Of a stretch of 64,000 nucleotides of DNA, positions 7,468 through 16,340 are shown one piece after another. The notes under the pieces were generated by a model, which made no database searches, was not told the DNA's origin, and was given only the letters and a program-made list of their open reading frames with translations. Location: positions 248,001 to 312,000 of the forward strand of contig NZ_SDIC01000001.1 in NCBI RefSeq assembly GCF_004116405.1, read 5' to 3'. Position 1 is the first letter of the stretch; each line of letters starts with the position of its first letter. Made by a program: the position numbers and the translations under genes. This DNA is from Halegenticoccus tardaugens (GTDB lineage Archaea; Halobacteriota; Halobacteria; Halobacteriales; Haloferacaceae).

Positions 7468-7554
7468 GGCGATCGGACCGACGCGGATTTCGCGGCCGGA
7501 GCGCGCCTCTCGGCCGGCGAGCCGCCGCGAGCGGACCGCATTTCGCTGTCGGAA

Positions 7555-7564
7555 TAGCTATAAG
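7555..7564 (+). promoter_or_regulatory. TATA box of the first arylsulfotransferase gene
   Basis: TAGCTATAAG lies 24-33 bases before the ATG at 7588, fitting a leaderless transcript and favouring that ATG over the one at 7582. Confidence 0.5.
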
Positions 7565-7587
7565 CGGGCACACTCTCCACTGTGATA

Positions 7588-9105
7588 ATGTTCTCGCCGT
7601 CGAAGAGACGTCTCCGAATCGCCTTCGTCGCCCTCCTGCTGCTCTCTCTCGCGGCCGTCGGGTACGGGTTCGCGAAGTCGTCGACAGACACGACGCTCGA
7701 ACAGCACCTCGACGGGGAAGGCGGCGTCGACGAGGGGGCGCAGATCGCCTCCGAATCGGACGGCGTCACCGTCGTCGCGACCGACTCGAACTCCTGGCGG
7801 GGCGAGCGCAGCGAGGGGCCGCGCGCGCTCGCGGAACTCGTCGCGTTCGAACCCGACGGGACGGTCCTCTACTACGACGACTCGCACACGCGGTACTGGG
7901 ACGTCGACCCCGTACCGGGGACGCAGAGCACCGTCGAGTACTCGTACGCCGACCACCTCGACGGAAACGAGTGCCCGGCCGCCGACGAGTGGAACCACAG
8001 CGAGTACGGCGTCGACCGGGAGACGTGGGACACCTACTACGAGGAGCACGGAAAGATCGACGCCTGCACGTACAACGGCGTCGAGCGCGCGAACCTCTCC
8101 ACCGGCGAGACCGAGGAGGTCTGGGGCCACCCGACGCCCGGTAAGGAGGCGACCCGGTACCACGACGTCGACCGCATCAACGACACCCACATCGTCGTCG
8201 CCGACATCTACCTCGACGGCATCCTCGTCGCCAACACCGAGACCGACGAGATCGCGTGGCGGTGGAACGCGTCCGACGACATCCCCACCGACGGCGCCGG
8301 CGGGCCGTACCCCAAGGACTGGTCGCACATCAACGACGTGGAGGTGCTGGAGGACGACCGCATCATGGTGAGCGGCCGCAACTTCGACCGCGCGCTCTTC
8401 GTCACGCCGCCGGATCGGGCCGGCGGCGAGGCGACGGCGAACGTCTCCGCGGACGACGTGAGCGAGACGACGAACGAAACGGCGTCGAACGAAACCCCGC
8501 CGAGCGCCGAGCTGGACGAGGAGTGGACGCTGGGCGAGGAGGACGACTACGAGATACTCTACGAGCAGCACAACCCCGACTTCATCAACGAGAGCAACGG
8601 CGGGCCGGCTGTCGTCGTCGCGGACAGCGAGAACAACCGCGTCCTCGAGTACCAGCGCGTCGACGGCGAGTGGGAGCAGACGTGGGTGTGGCGCGACGCG
8701 CGGATGCAGTGGCCGCGCGACGCCGACCGCCTGCCGAACGGCCACACGCTCATCACGGACTCGAACGGCAACCGCGTCTTCGAGGTCGACGAGGAGGGCG
8801 AGACCGTCTGGAGCGCCAACGTCGCGTTCCCCTACGAGTCCGAGCGTCTGGGCACCGGCGACGAGAGCGCCGGCGGCCCGAGCGCAGAGTCCGCAGACAT
8901 CGCCTCCCGCGAAGGCTCCGCCGGGGACTGGTTCTGGATCACGCTCAAGAAGGTCCTGCCGGGCAAGTACGTGAACGGGCTGATGTACGTCACGCCGGTC
9001 TGGATGGGGCTGGCCGAGGTGCTGGCGCTCGCGCTCGGCCTCGTCGTCGCGCTCGCGTGGGGCGCGACGGAACTCCGGTGGTACCTCGGGAACCGTCGGT
9101 CGTGA
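7588..9105 (+). CDS. Membrane-anchored arylsulfotransferase-family protein
   Basis: 505 residues. An N-terminal signal anchor (IAFVALLLLSLAAVGYGFA) is followed by a large acidic beta-propeller-like domain of the arylsulfotransferase (ASST) family, with recurring DANRL-type blades such as WPRDADRLPNGHTLITDSNG and the matching ENNRVLEYQR strand. It ends with a C-terminal transmembrane helix (LAEVLALALGLVVALAW). The topology puts the propeller outside the cell, tethered at both ends. ASSTs transfer sulfate between phenolic compounds without PAPS, but substrates of archaeal members are unknown, and the fold may serve another function. A paralogue with the same architecture lies at 47963-49216. 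Confidence 0.75.
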   Translation: MFSPSKRRLRIAFVALLLLSLAAVGYGFAKSSTDTTLEQHLDGEGGVDEGAQIASESDGVTVVATDSNSWRGERSEGPRALAELVAFEPDGTVLYYDDSHTRYWDVDPVPGTQSTVEYSYADHLDGNECPAADEWNHSEYGVDRETWDTYYEEHGKIDACTYNGVERANLSTGETEEVWGHPTPGKEATRYHDVDRINDTHIVVADIYLDGILVANTETDEIAWRWNASDDIPTDGAGGPYPKDWSHINDVEVLEDDRIMVSGRNFDRALFVTPPDRAGGEATANVSADDVSETTNETASNETPPSAELDEEWTLGEEDDYEILYEQHNPDFINESNGGPAVVVADSENNRVLEYQRVDGEWEQTWVWRDARMQWPRDADRLPNGHTLITDSNGNRVFEVDEEGETVWSANVAFPYESERLGTGDESAGGPSAESADIASREGSAGDWFWITLKKVLPGKYVNGLMYVTPVWMGLAEVLALALGLVVALAWGATELRWYLGNRRS

Positions 9106-9278
9106 TCGGCGGACGACCCTGACGAATCGTTCGACTTCGACGTTCTCGATCCCGAGCAGTCCGCACGCGACCGGTCGGACCGCACCCCTTCCGACGGCGC
9201 GGATTCGAGGGAGAGAGACGCGAATGCGACGCACTGTCATTACACTCTTAATACACGTGGGCAGTGATAGCACACTGT

Positions 9279-9977
9279 ATGAAACCGGATCCGTTCGGTC
9301 GCGCGATCCGCGACCACTTCCTCGGCGAGCGAACGGAATCGCTCGTCGACCGCGACGGGGAGCGAACGCGCGAGCACCCGATCGAGGGGAACTACTTCGG
9401 CGAACACGACGACGACGCGTGGCGGGATCGGTGGCTGGAGGGGCCGCTGATCGATCTCGGGGCCGGCGCGGGGCGGGACGCCCTCCACTATCAGGAGCGG
9501 TTCGAAACAGTCGCCGTCGACGTGAGCGAACACCTCGTTCGGACGATGCGTGATCGCGGCGTGGACGACGCCCGACGGGCGGACATGTTCTCCTTGCGCG
9601 AGCACTTCGACCGCGATCGGTTCCGTTCCGCGCACTCGATCGGGACGCAGGTGGGGCTGGCCGGATCGATGGACGGCGTCCGCGCGTTTCTCCGCGATCT
9701 CGCGCACGTGACGACGCCCGACGCGACCGCCGTGGTCGACAACTACGCGCCGGAAAAAGACGCCACGAAGAACGTGTTCGCCTACCGGGACGATCCCGCG
9801 CCCGGGCTGGGGTACCGCGTCTACCACGAGGAGTACGATGGCGACGTCGGTCGGACGCTGCTGTTTCGGATTTTCAGCGTCGATCGGCTCCGGGAGGCGG
9901 CGATCGGAACGCCGTGGAAGGTCGCCGAGGCCCGATACGGAGACGTCCAGTGGAGAGCGATCCTCGGAAAGCGGTAG
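9279..9977 (+). CDS. Class I SAM-dependent methyltransferase
   Basis: 232 residues from MKPDPFGRAIRDHF. The SAM-binding motif I is LIDLGAGAGRDALHYQE (about residues 58-74), followed by an acidic strand-2 end (VAVDVSEHLVR) and a Rossmann-like remainder. The start at 9279 is preferred over 9264 because a CTTAATAC TATA-like box at about 9246 would start transcription near 9275. The C-terminal half (NYAPEKDATKNVF, YHEEYDGDVGRTLLFRIF) is typical of haloarchaeal small-molecule methyltransferases of unknown substrate. It stands alone. Confidence 0.75.
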   Translation: MKPDPFGRAIRDHFLGERTESLVDRDGERTREHPIEGNYFGEHDDDAWRDRWLEGPLIDLGAGAGRDALHYQERFETVAVDVSEHLVRTMRDRGVDDARRADMFSLREHFDRDRFRSAHSIGTQVGLAGSMDGVRAFLRDLAHVTTPDATAVVDNYAPEKDATKNVFAYRDDPAPGLGYRVYHEEYDGDVGRTLLFRIFSVDRLREAAIGTPWKVAEARYGDVQWRAILGKR

Positions 9978-10089
9978 GACGGATCGGTCCGTTCCCGTTC
10001 GATCCACGTCCCCGACCGCCCGCTCCCTTCGTCCGTTTTCGACCCGCGACGCGCGACAGCGTTTCGCCCCCGCGCGTCGTACTCCTCCC

Positions 10090-11427
10090 ATGGCCGCGAC
10101 GTCCGTGCGGGTCGGTGTGCTGAGCCTTCACAACAGCAGGGAGACGAAGGCGATCCTGAACGCCGTCGAGGCGCTCGGTCATCGCCCCGAGTGGCTCCGC
10201 GAGGAGAACACCGTCTTTCGGGTGACGGGCGGGCGACCGCGGTTGTCGCCGGACGTGGACGTCGTCGTCAATCGGCTGCTGGTGTCGAACGTCGACCGGC
10301 CGGCGGAGCACCTCGGCGTCGCACGCACGATCGCGGGGCTCCGGCCGACGCTGAACCACCCGGACGCGGTGGCGCGCGCGGCCCACAAGACGGCGACCGC
10401 GGCGCTGCTCGCCCGCGATGGGATTCCGACGCCGGACGCGGCCTTCGCGCTCTGCGCCGAGCGGCTGACCGAACTGCGGGGGGAGTTCGGCGAGGAGGTC
10501 GTCTACAAGACCGCGATCGGGACACACGGCGGGACCGCCTGGAAGCTCGACTCGGCCGAGCCGCTCGCGGCCGCCGTCGGCTCGCGGCGGGCGTTCCTCC
10601 AGGAGTTCGTCTCCCGGGGCGAGGGCCGCCCCCGCGACCTCCGGGTGTACGTCGTCGCCGACGCGGTCGTCGGCGCGATGTACCGCTACGCCCCGGCGGG
10701 GGAGTGGCGAACCAACGTCGCGCGCGGCGGCGAGGTGGAGGACGCGACGGAAACGTTATCGGACGAGGCCGCGCGGTTGGCCCGACGGGCGACCGCCGTC
10801 GTCGGACTCGACTACGCCGGCGTCGATCTCATCGAGTGCGACGGGCGGTGGCTCGTCCTCGAAGTCAATCCCACGGCGGGGTTCAGAGGGCTCTACCGCG
10901 CGACCGGTCGAAGCCCCGCGCCGTCTCTCGCGGCGCTCGCGATAGAGCGCGCCGGGGGTCGCGTCGACGCCGATCTGACGGGACGGCTCGCCGCGACGCT
11001 CGACGACTCCGAGCCGTCGTGCACCCCGTCGCTCGCGCGGTCGGTCGCCGCGGAGCAGCCGGTGATCGGGTTCACGGAGCGCGTCGTCGTGAGCGGAACG
11101 ACGGGGACGAAGGCGGTCGTCGGCAAGTCCGACACCGGCGCGGCGCGGACGAGCGTCGACCTCCGACTCGCCGCCGAGATCGGCGCGGGGCCGATCCACA
11201 CCGTCAGCACCGTCCGTTCGGGGGGGACCCGGCGCGGCCGGAGCAGGCCGGTGGTCGATCTGGTGCTCGGCGTCGGCGGCAGACAGCACACGGTCGCCGC
11301 GAACATCGAGGACCGAGGCCACATGGACTACCCCCTGCTCATCGGCCGGGACGTCCTGCAGCACTACGTCCTCGACATCGGGCGACGGGTCGACGACCGG
11401 GCGAGTCGCGCGGACGGCGGGACGTGA
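10090..11427 (+). CDS. RimK-type ATP-grasp ligase fused to a RimB-like aspartyl protease domain
   Basis: 445 residues from MAATSVRVGVLSLH. Residues ~5-290 are a RimK/LysX-type ATP-grasp: preATP-grasp domain, EEVVYKTAIGTHGGTAW for the nucleotide lysine and loop, and metal-binding LVLEVNPTAGFRGL near 256-268. Residues ~325-432 form the retropepsin-like domain of the ATP-dependent zinc protease/RimB family (Pfam Zn_protease), with KSDTGAARTS (Asp348-Thr-Gly) and YPLLIGRDVL. RimK adds glutamate or related amino acids to a carboxylate; RimB-type proteases trim such tails. The fusion suggests one protein that both builds and edits a glutamate chain. The gamma-glutamyltransferase gene follows 115 bases downstream. 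Confidence 0.8.
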   Translation: MAATSVRVGVLSLHNSRETKAILNAVEALGHRPEWLREENTVFRVTGGRPRLSPDVDVVVNRLLVSNVDRPAEHLGVARTIAGLRPTLNHPDAVARAAHKTATAALLARDGIPTPDAAFALCAERLTELRGEFGEEVVYKTAIGTHGGTAWKLDSAEPLAAAVGSRRAFLQEFVSRGEGRPRDLRVYVVADAVVGAMYRYAPAGEWRTNVARGGEVEDATETLSDEAARLARRATAVVGLDYAGVDLIECDGRWLVLEVNPTAGFRGLYRATGRSPAPSLAALAIERAGGRVDADLTGRLAATLDDSEPSCTPSLARSVAAEQPVIGFTERVVVSGTTGTKAVVGKSDTGAARTSVDLRLAAEIGAGPIHTVSTVRSGGTRRGRSRPVVDLVLGVGGRQHTVAANIEDRGHMDYPLLIGRDVLQHYVLDIGRRVDDRASRADGGT

Positions 11428-11542
11428 CGTCGGCGACGGTCGCCCCGCGTCGGGGCGAGGAACGCCCGTCCCGCGCCGACGTCGATGCGGAAAGAACGTC
11501 CCGGTTGGATGCGTTTTTCACGGTCTCTTGCCATTCGATCGC

Positions 11543-13165
11543 ATGGAACGACCCGATCTCGACGCCTTCGCGTCGCGGCGCTCGACCGTGTACGGCGCGC
11601 GGGGCGTCGTGGCGACGAGTCAACCGCTCGCCGCGCAGGCCGGACTCGCCGTCATGCGCGACGGCGGCAACGCCTTCGACGCCGCCGTCGCGACCGCCGC
11701 CGCGCTCAACGTCGTCGAACCGACGAGCACCGGGCTCGGCGGCGACGTGTTCGCCCTCTACCGCACCGCCGACGGCGAGGTCGGCGCGATGCGGAGCTGC
11801 GGGGACGCGCCCGCGGAGGCGACGATCGAACGCGTCCGCCGGGCGGTCGCCGACGCGGAGGGCGTAGACCCCGACGAGGCGACGATGCCGTACCGCGGCG
11901 CGCACGCGGTCACCGTGCCGGGAACGGCCCGCGGCTGGGAGCTGACGGCCGACGCGCTCGGTCGGAAGTCGCTTTCCGAACTCCTCCGCCCGGCGATCCG
12001 CTACGCGACCGAGGGCTACCCCGTCTCGGAGGTCGTCGCCGCGCAGTGGGAACACGGCGAGGACGTGTTCGAGGCCGACCACGCCCGCGCGGCGTACCTC
12101 TTCGACGGCCGCGCCCCCTCCGTCGGCCAGCGCGTCCGCCTCCCCGAGCTCGGGTCGACGCTCGAAACCGTCGCCGAGGAGGGCGCGGACGCCGTCTACG
12201 AGGGCGAAATCGCGGAGCAGATCGTCGCGGAGGTGCGGTCGAAGGGCGGCTTCCTCTCCCGTTCGGACCTCGCGGCGTTCGAACCGGAGTTCATAGAGCC
12301 CGTCTCGACGACGTACGGCGGCGCCGAGGTGTACGAGCTGCCGCCGAACAACCAGGGGCTCGTCGCGCTCGAAGCGCTGAACATCGCGGCGGAACTGGGA
12401 GCCGGCGAGCACCCGGCGGGATCGACGGGGCGGATCCACCGCCTCGCGGAGGCGACGAAGCTCGCGTTCCACGACGGCCACCGCTACATCACGGACCCGG
12501 AATACGAGGAAACTCCGCCGCTCGGCTCGAAGGCGTGGGCGCGGCGGCGCGCGGCCGGGGTGGGCGAGGAGGCCGCGAGCGACGTGACGTTCGGCGTCCC
12601 CGACGCGCGCGCGGAGGACGCGGACACCGTCCTCCTGACCGTCGCGGACGACGAGGGGAACGTCGTCTCCTACATCAACTCCCGCTTCGCGGGCTTCGGC
12701 AGCGGCCTCGTCGCCGGCGACACGGGGATCGCCCTCCAGAACCGCGGCGCGTCGTTCTCGCTCGATCCGGACCACCCGAACCGCCTCGAACCGGGCAAGC
12801 GGCCGTTCCACACGCTCGTCCCCGCGGTCGCGCGGCTCGCTGACGACGACTGGGCGGCTTTCGGCGTCATGGGCGGCTACATGCAGCCGCAGGGCCACGT
12901 GCAGGTCGTATCGCACGTCGTCGACGACGGCCTGCCGCTGCAGGCGGCGCTCGACCGACCCCGCTGGCGCTACCGCGAGGACGGCACGCTGGCGGTCGAA
13001 CCGCACTTCCCCGACGACGTGGCGGTCGGTCTCGCGCGGCGGGGCCACGACGTGCGCGTCCTCCAGCCGGCGCTGTTCGGCGGGGCGCAGATCGTCCGAA
13101 ACGACGCGGGCGTCCTCTCGGCGGCGACCGAGCCGAGAAAGGACGGCGGCGCGGTCGGGTACTGA
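11543..13165 (+). CDS. ggt: Gamma-glutamyltransferase family protein
   Basis: 540 residues from MERPDLDAFASRRSTVYG; an earlier TTG at 11528 is in frame but unlikely. The fold is a complete Ntn-hydrolase: VVATSQPLAAQAGLAVMRDG, NVVEPTSTGLGGDVFALYR, and the self-processing site DADTVLLTVADDEGNVVS, where Thr362 would become the new N-terminal nucleophile after autocleavage. FHTLVPA and GVMGGYMQPQGHVQ complete the small subunit. No signal peptide is visible, so it acts inside the cell, presumably on gamma-glutamyl peptides such as gamma-glutamylcysteine, the main low-molecular thiol of haloarchaea. It sits next to the RimK/RimB fusion, which also handles glutamyl bonds. Confidence 0.85.
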   Translation: MERPDLDAFASRRSTVYGARGVVATSQPLAAQAGLAVMRDGGNAFDAAVATAAALNVVEPTSTGLGGDVFALYRTADGEVGAMRSCGDAPAEATIERVRRAVADAEGVDPDEATMPYRGAHAVTVPGTARGWELTADALGRKSLSELLRPAIRYATEGYPVSEVVAAQWEHGEDVFEADHARAAYLFDGRAPSVGQRVRLPELGSTLETVAEEGADAVYEGEIAEQIVAEVRSKGGFLSRSDLAAFEPEFIEPVSTTYGGAEVYELPPNNQGLVALEALNIAAELGAGEHPAGSTGRIHRLAEATKLAFHDGHRYITDPEYEETPPLGSKAWARRRAAGVGEEAASDVTFGVPDARAEDADTVLLTVADDEGNVVSYINSRFAGFGSGLVAGDTGIALQNRGASFSLDPDHPNRLEPGKRPFHTLVPAVARLADDDWAAFGVMGGYMQPQGHVQVVSHVVDDGLPLQAALDRPRWRYREDGTLAVEPHFPDDVAVGLARRGHDVRVLQPALFGGAQIVRNDAGVLSAATEPRKDGGAVGY

Positions 13166-13252
13166 TCCGGCTTCGTCGCGGCGGTTCGGGCGTCGACGTC
13201 GGTTGACGGCGGCAGCGAGGCCAACCCGCCGCCGCCGGCACTCCGTCGGCGG

Positions 13253-13559
13253 TCAGGCGACCCTGTAGTACAGTCGAACCTCCCCGTCCTCGCCCTCGGT
13301 CAGCGCCCGCTTTTCGGCCTCGCCGTGGAAGACGAGCGTCTCGAGCGCCATCTCGACGAGAATCTCCGAGCGCCGCCTCGACAGCTGCCACCCGACGGCG
13401 TCCCTGATGGCGTCCACGAGGGTCGACTCCTCGTCGTCCCCGGAACAGATCCTCGACCGCGTACGCCGCCGGAGAACCGGCTTCCAGGGCGTCGCGCACG
13501 GTGTTCAGCAGGTCGTCCACCTCGGTCGCGCGGTTCCAGTCTTCGTCGCCGATCGACAT
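13253..13559 (-). pseudogene. Small acidic haloarchaeal gene with a one-base frameshift
   Basis: The frame opens at 13559 with MSIGDEDWNRATEVDDLLNT and reads well to about codon 40 (AAYAVEDLF). Coding character then jumps to a neighbouring frame near 13440, continuing DDEESTLVDAIRDAVGWQ through LVFHGEAEKRALTEG and ending LYYRVA at the stop 13253-13255. Joined, the product would be about 100 residues, acidic and alpha-helical, of no family I can name. The break falls in TTCCGGGGACG, a short G run, so either a real frameshift, a sequencing error or programmed slippage could explain it. The alternative continuation in the original frame is Arg-rich and unlike a haloarchaeal protein. Confidence 0.6.
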
Positions 13560-13671
13560 GCGTCGTCCTACTCGTCGGGTCGATATAGGTCTGTTCGGAC
13601 CGTCGAACCGACGGGCGACTCGGCCGCCGGCAGGCGAACGTTTATGCTTCCGACGGCGCTACTTCGTGCGA

Positions 13672-15504
13672 ATGAATGGCACGACGCGGACCCACGTGCT
13701 CCGGGTCGATCTCGCGTCGAACGACGTCTCCCGCGAGCGCGTCCCGGAGCGGTGGCGACGGCGTTACCTCGGCGGGAAGGGGCTCGGTGCCCGCTACCTT
13801 TTCGACGAGGTCGGTCCGGGGACGGACCCGCTCGATCCCGACAACCTCCTCGGATTCTTGCTCGGTCCGCTGTCCGGGTTCCTTCCGGGCGAGCAGCGCT
13901 ACGCCGCCGTCACGAAGTCGCCGCTCACCGGCGCGTTTCTGGACTCGTACGGCGGCGGCTCCTTTCCCGCGCGGCTCGCGGGCGCGCTCGACGACTGTCT
14001 CGGCCTCCTCGTCACGGGGCGGGCCGACGAGCCGGTCGCGATCGTGGTGGAGGACGGCCGCGCGGCGATCGAGCCGACCGACCTCTGGGGGGCTGACACG
14101 GTCGAGACGGACGCGGCGTTTCCGGACGCGGCCGTCGCCTGCGTCGGCCGCGCGGGCGAGTCGAGGGTCGCGTACGCGACGATCTCGTCGGACGGCGGCG
14201 ACCACCACGCCGGTCGGGGCGGTGCGGGGGCGGTCATGGGTGCAAAGCGAACGAAGGCGATCGTCGCCCGAGGGGACGAACCCGCCGTCCCCGGCGAACT
14301 GGCCGCGCTTTGCGACCGGGACGCGGCAGCCTACGCCGACGGCGACACCGGCCGCTGGCTCGCGGCGGGCGCGACGATAGAGAGCGTCGACTTCGCGAAC
14401 GAGGTCGGCGCGCTCGCGACCGAGGGGTGGAGCCGCGGGCGATTCGAGGGCGCGGCCGAGATCGGGATCGAAGCCGCCCGCGACGCCGCCGTCGGCCGCG
14501 AGCGCCCCGACGACGCGGTTCCGGGCGGTTTCCGCGTGGAGACCGACGCCGGCGAGAGCGTCCCGCGCGGGGCGACGCCGATGACGCTCGGGGCGGGACT
14601 CGGCGTCGCCGACTTCGACGCGGTCGCGGCGCTCGGGCGGGCGTGCGACCGGCTGGGAGTCGACGTGATAAGCGCCGGCAACGCCGTCGCGTGGGCGGTG
14701 CTCGCCCGCGACGAGGGGCTCCTCGGTCGCGATCTCGCGTTCGGCGACCGGTCCGTCTCGGACCTCTCCTTCGGCGACCACGAGGCCGCGCTGGAACTGC
14801 TCCGCGCCGTCGCGGGCCGGGACGGCGAACTCGCGGACGCGCTCGCGGACGGCGTCGACGCCGCCGTCGAGCGCTTCGGCGGCGACGACCTCGTGCCCAC
14901 CGTGAAGTCGATGGAGCTGCCGGGGTACGACCCGCGCGGCGCGCCGGGGATGGCGCTCGCGTACGCGACGAGCGATCGCGGCGGCTGCCACCGGCGCGCC
15001 CGCCCGATCGAGTCAGAGGCGCTCGACGCCGGCGGCTGGACCGCCGCCGACCGCGTTCGGGCCGTCGTGGCCGAGCAAAACCGACGCTCCGTCCTGTGGA
15101 GCCTCGTCGCCGACGACTTCGTGGGCGAGACGCTGCGCGCCGATCTCGGCGCGGAGTGGCTCCGGGCGGTCGACGTTCCGCTGGACGCGGCGGATCTCGC
15201 GCTCGCGGGCGAGCGGATCTGGACGCTCGTCAGGCTGTTCAACGCGCGCGAGGGATTCGCCCGCGACGCCGACCGGCTCCCGGCTCGGTTCGCGGAACCG
15301 CTTCCGGACGGCCCGACGGCCGGACGCGCGCTCGACCCGGACGCGTTCGAGCGACTGCTCGACGCGTACTACCGCGCCCGCGGCTGGGATCTCGACGGGA
15401 TTCCCACCCGGGAGACGCTCGAACGGCTCGATCTCGCCGGGACCGTCGACGGCGGATCGCCCGCGGCGGACACGAACGACGCGGACGACGCGCGACAGCC
15501 ATGA
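13672..15504 (+). CDS. AOR-family protein lacking the iron-sulfur cysteines
   Basis: 610 residues from MNGTTRTHVLRVDLASND. The tungstopterin-binding N-terminal domain is recognisable (YLGGKGLGARYL, VTKSPLTGAFLDSYGGG, AGRGGAGAVMGAKRTKAI) and so is the C-terminal DRGGCHRRARP segment. The C-x2-C-x3-C motif expected around residues 278-292 is absent, and the fourth ligand position is Ser477. All four ligands of the [4Fe-4S] cluster of aldehyde:ferredoxin oxidoreductase are therefore missing; the canonical copy at 61443-63377 keeps C307, C310, C314 and C516. It cannot pass electrons to ferredoxin in the usual way. It may bind pterin without the cluster, use another acceptor, or have a structural role. 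Its stop overlaps the next gene by 4 bases (ATGA). Confidence 0.8.
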   Translation: MNGTTRTHVLRVDLASNDVSRERVPERWRRRYLGGKGLGARYLFDEVGPGTDPLDPDNLLGFLLGPLSGFLPGEQRYAAVTKSPLTGAFLDSYGGGSFPARLAGALDDCLGLLVTGRADEPVAIVVEDGRAAIEPTDLWGADTVETDAAFPDAAVACVGRAGESRVAYATISSDGGDHHAGRGGAGAVMGAKRTKAIVARGDEPAVPGELAALCDRDAAAYADGDTGRWLAAGATIESVDFANEVGALATEGWSRGRFEGAAEIGIEAARDAAVGRERPDDAVPGGFRVETDAGESVPRGATPMTLGAGLGVADFDAVAALGRACDRLGVDVISAGNAVAWAVLARDEGLLGRDLAFGDRSVSDLSFGDHEAALELLRAVAGRDGELADALADGVDAAVERFGGDDLVPTVKSMELPGYDPRGAPGMALAYATSDRGGCHRRARPIESEALDAGGWTAADRVRAVVAEQNRRSVLWSLVADDFVGETLRADLGAEWLRAVDVPLDAADLALAGERIWTLVRLFNAREGFARDADRLPARFAEPLPDGPTAGRALDPDAFERLLDAYYRARGWDLDGIPTRETLERLDLAGTVDGGSPAADTNDADDARQP

Positions 15505-16277
15505 CCGAACGAATCGACCTCGACGACCTCGACGTAGCGACCGACGACGAGCGAACGCCCACTCGCGGGGACTGGTTCTGGCGGGGCGACGGGGACCCGC
15601 GAGACGAGTATCCCGAGGACGCCCCGTCGACGGCGACCCCGGCCGAGTCGGACGCGGCTCCGGCCGACACGGACGCGGCGGAGGTCGATCCGACCGAGGT
15701 CCGCGCAGTCCCGCGCGTTCCGCGCGAGCGCGAGAACTGGCCGGTCGGCATCCCGATCGAGGGCGGCGGCGCTGGCGGTGCTGGCGGCGGATGGGATACG
15801 AACGGTTCCGGCGGGATCGCTGGCGACGCGACCGCCGGTGACGCGGCACCCGACGATGCCGGCGCGTCGCGAACGCCGGCCGGCGACGCGGCGGACGAGC
15901 CGGCGACGCTGACCATGGCGATGACGTACGAGGCGATTCGGCGGCTCGACGATCCGGCGGGCGTCATCGCCGACGCCCGCGGGTGGGCCGACTGGATCGG
16001 CGTCGTCGGGGACGTGCCGGCGCACGCGCTCAACGCCTTCCAGCGTCGACACGGCGTCGACGTGGACTTCTTCAACGGGGCTGGAACCGCTCCCGCGGAG
16101 CGGCTCGCCGCGATCGACTCGTCCTCGATGTTCGACGCCGAACGCCTCGTCGTCGTCGGCGTCGACGGCGAGGAGGGACTCGCCCGCCGAACCGGCTGGG
16201 AGTTCGTTCCGCTTTCGATCGCCGCGGCGAAGGCCGGATGGACGATCGACGGCAGCGAGGCGTCCGACGGCGGGTGA
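15501..16277 (+). CDS. Haloarchaeal protein of unknown function coupled to the AOR-like gene
   Basis: 258 residues. The N-terminal ~145 are low-complexity and acidic/Ala/Gly-rich (GIPIEGGGAGGAGGGWD, TPAESDAAPADTDAAEVD), probably disordered. The C-terminal ~115 form a compact domain (TLTMAMTYEAIRRLDDPAGV, DWIGVVGDVPAHALNAF, FVPLSIAAAKAGWTI) with an alpha/beta pattern. Such proteins are annotated as DUF7124-type in haloarchaea. Start ATG 15501 overlaps the preceding stop, so the pair is translationally coupled and probably works together. No Cys is present, so it does not supply the cluster missing in its neighbour. Confidence 0.65.
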   Translation: MTERIDLDDLDVATDDERTPTRGDWFWRGDGDPRDEYPEDAPSTATPAESDAAPADTDAAEVDPTEVRAVPRVPRERENWPVGIPIEGGGAGGAGGGWDTNGSGGIAGDATAGDAAPDDAGASRTPAGDAADEPATLTMAMTYEAIRRLDDPAGVIADARGWADWIGVVGDVPAHALNAFQRRHGVDVDFFNGAGTAPAERLAAIDSSSMFDAERLVVVGVDGEEGLARRTGWEFVPLSIAAAKAGWTIDGSEASDGG

Positions 16278-16340
16278 GCGCGGCGAAATCGGTTCGATCC
16301 CGCGGTATCTTTTTGTGAGGTGACCACGCTATGTCAGATC

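Noticed and set aside
10191..11867. Long Arg-rich open frame opposite in phase to the RimK/RimB gene
   Set aside because: It is a shadow caused by GC-rich codon bias; the protein is Arg/Gly/Ala noise and the other frame carries clear ATP-grasp and retropepsin motifs.
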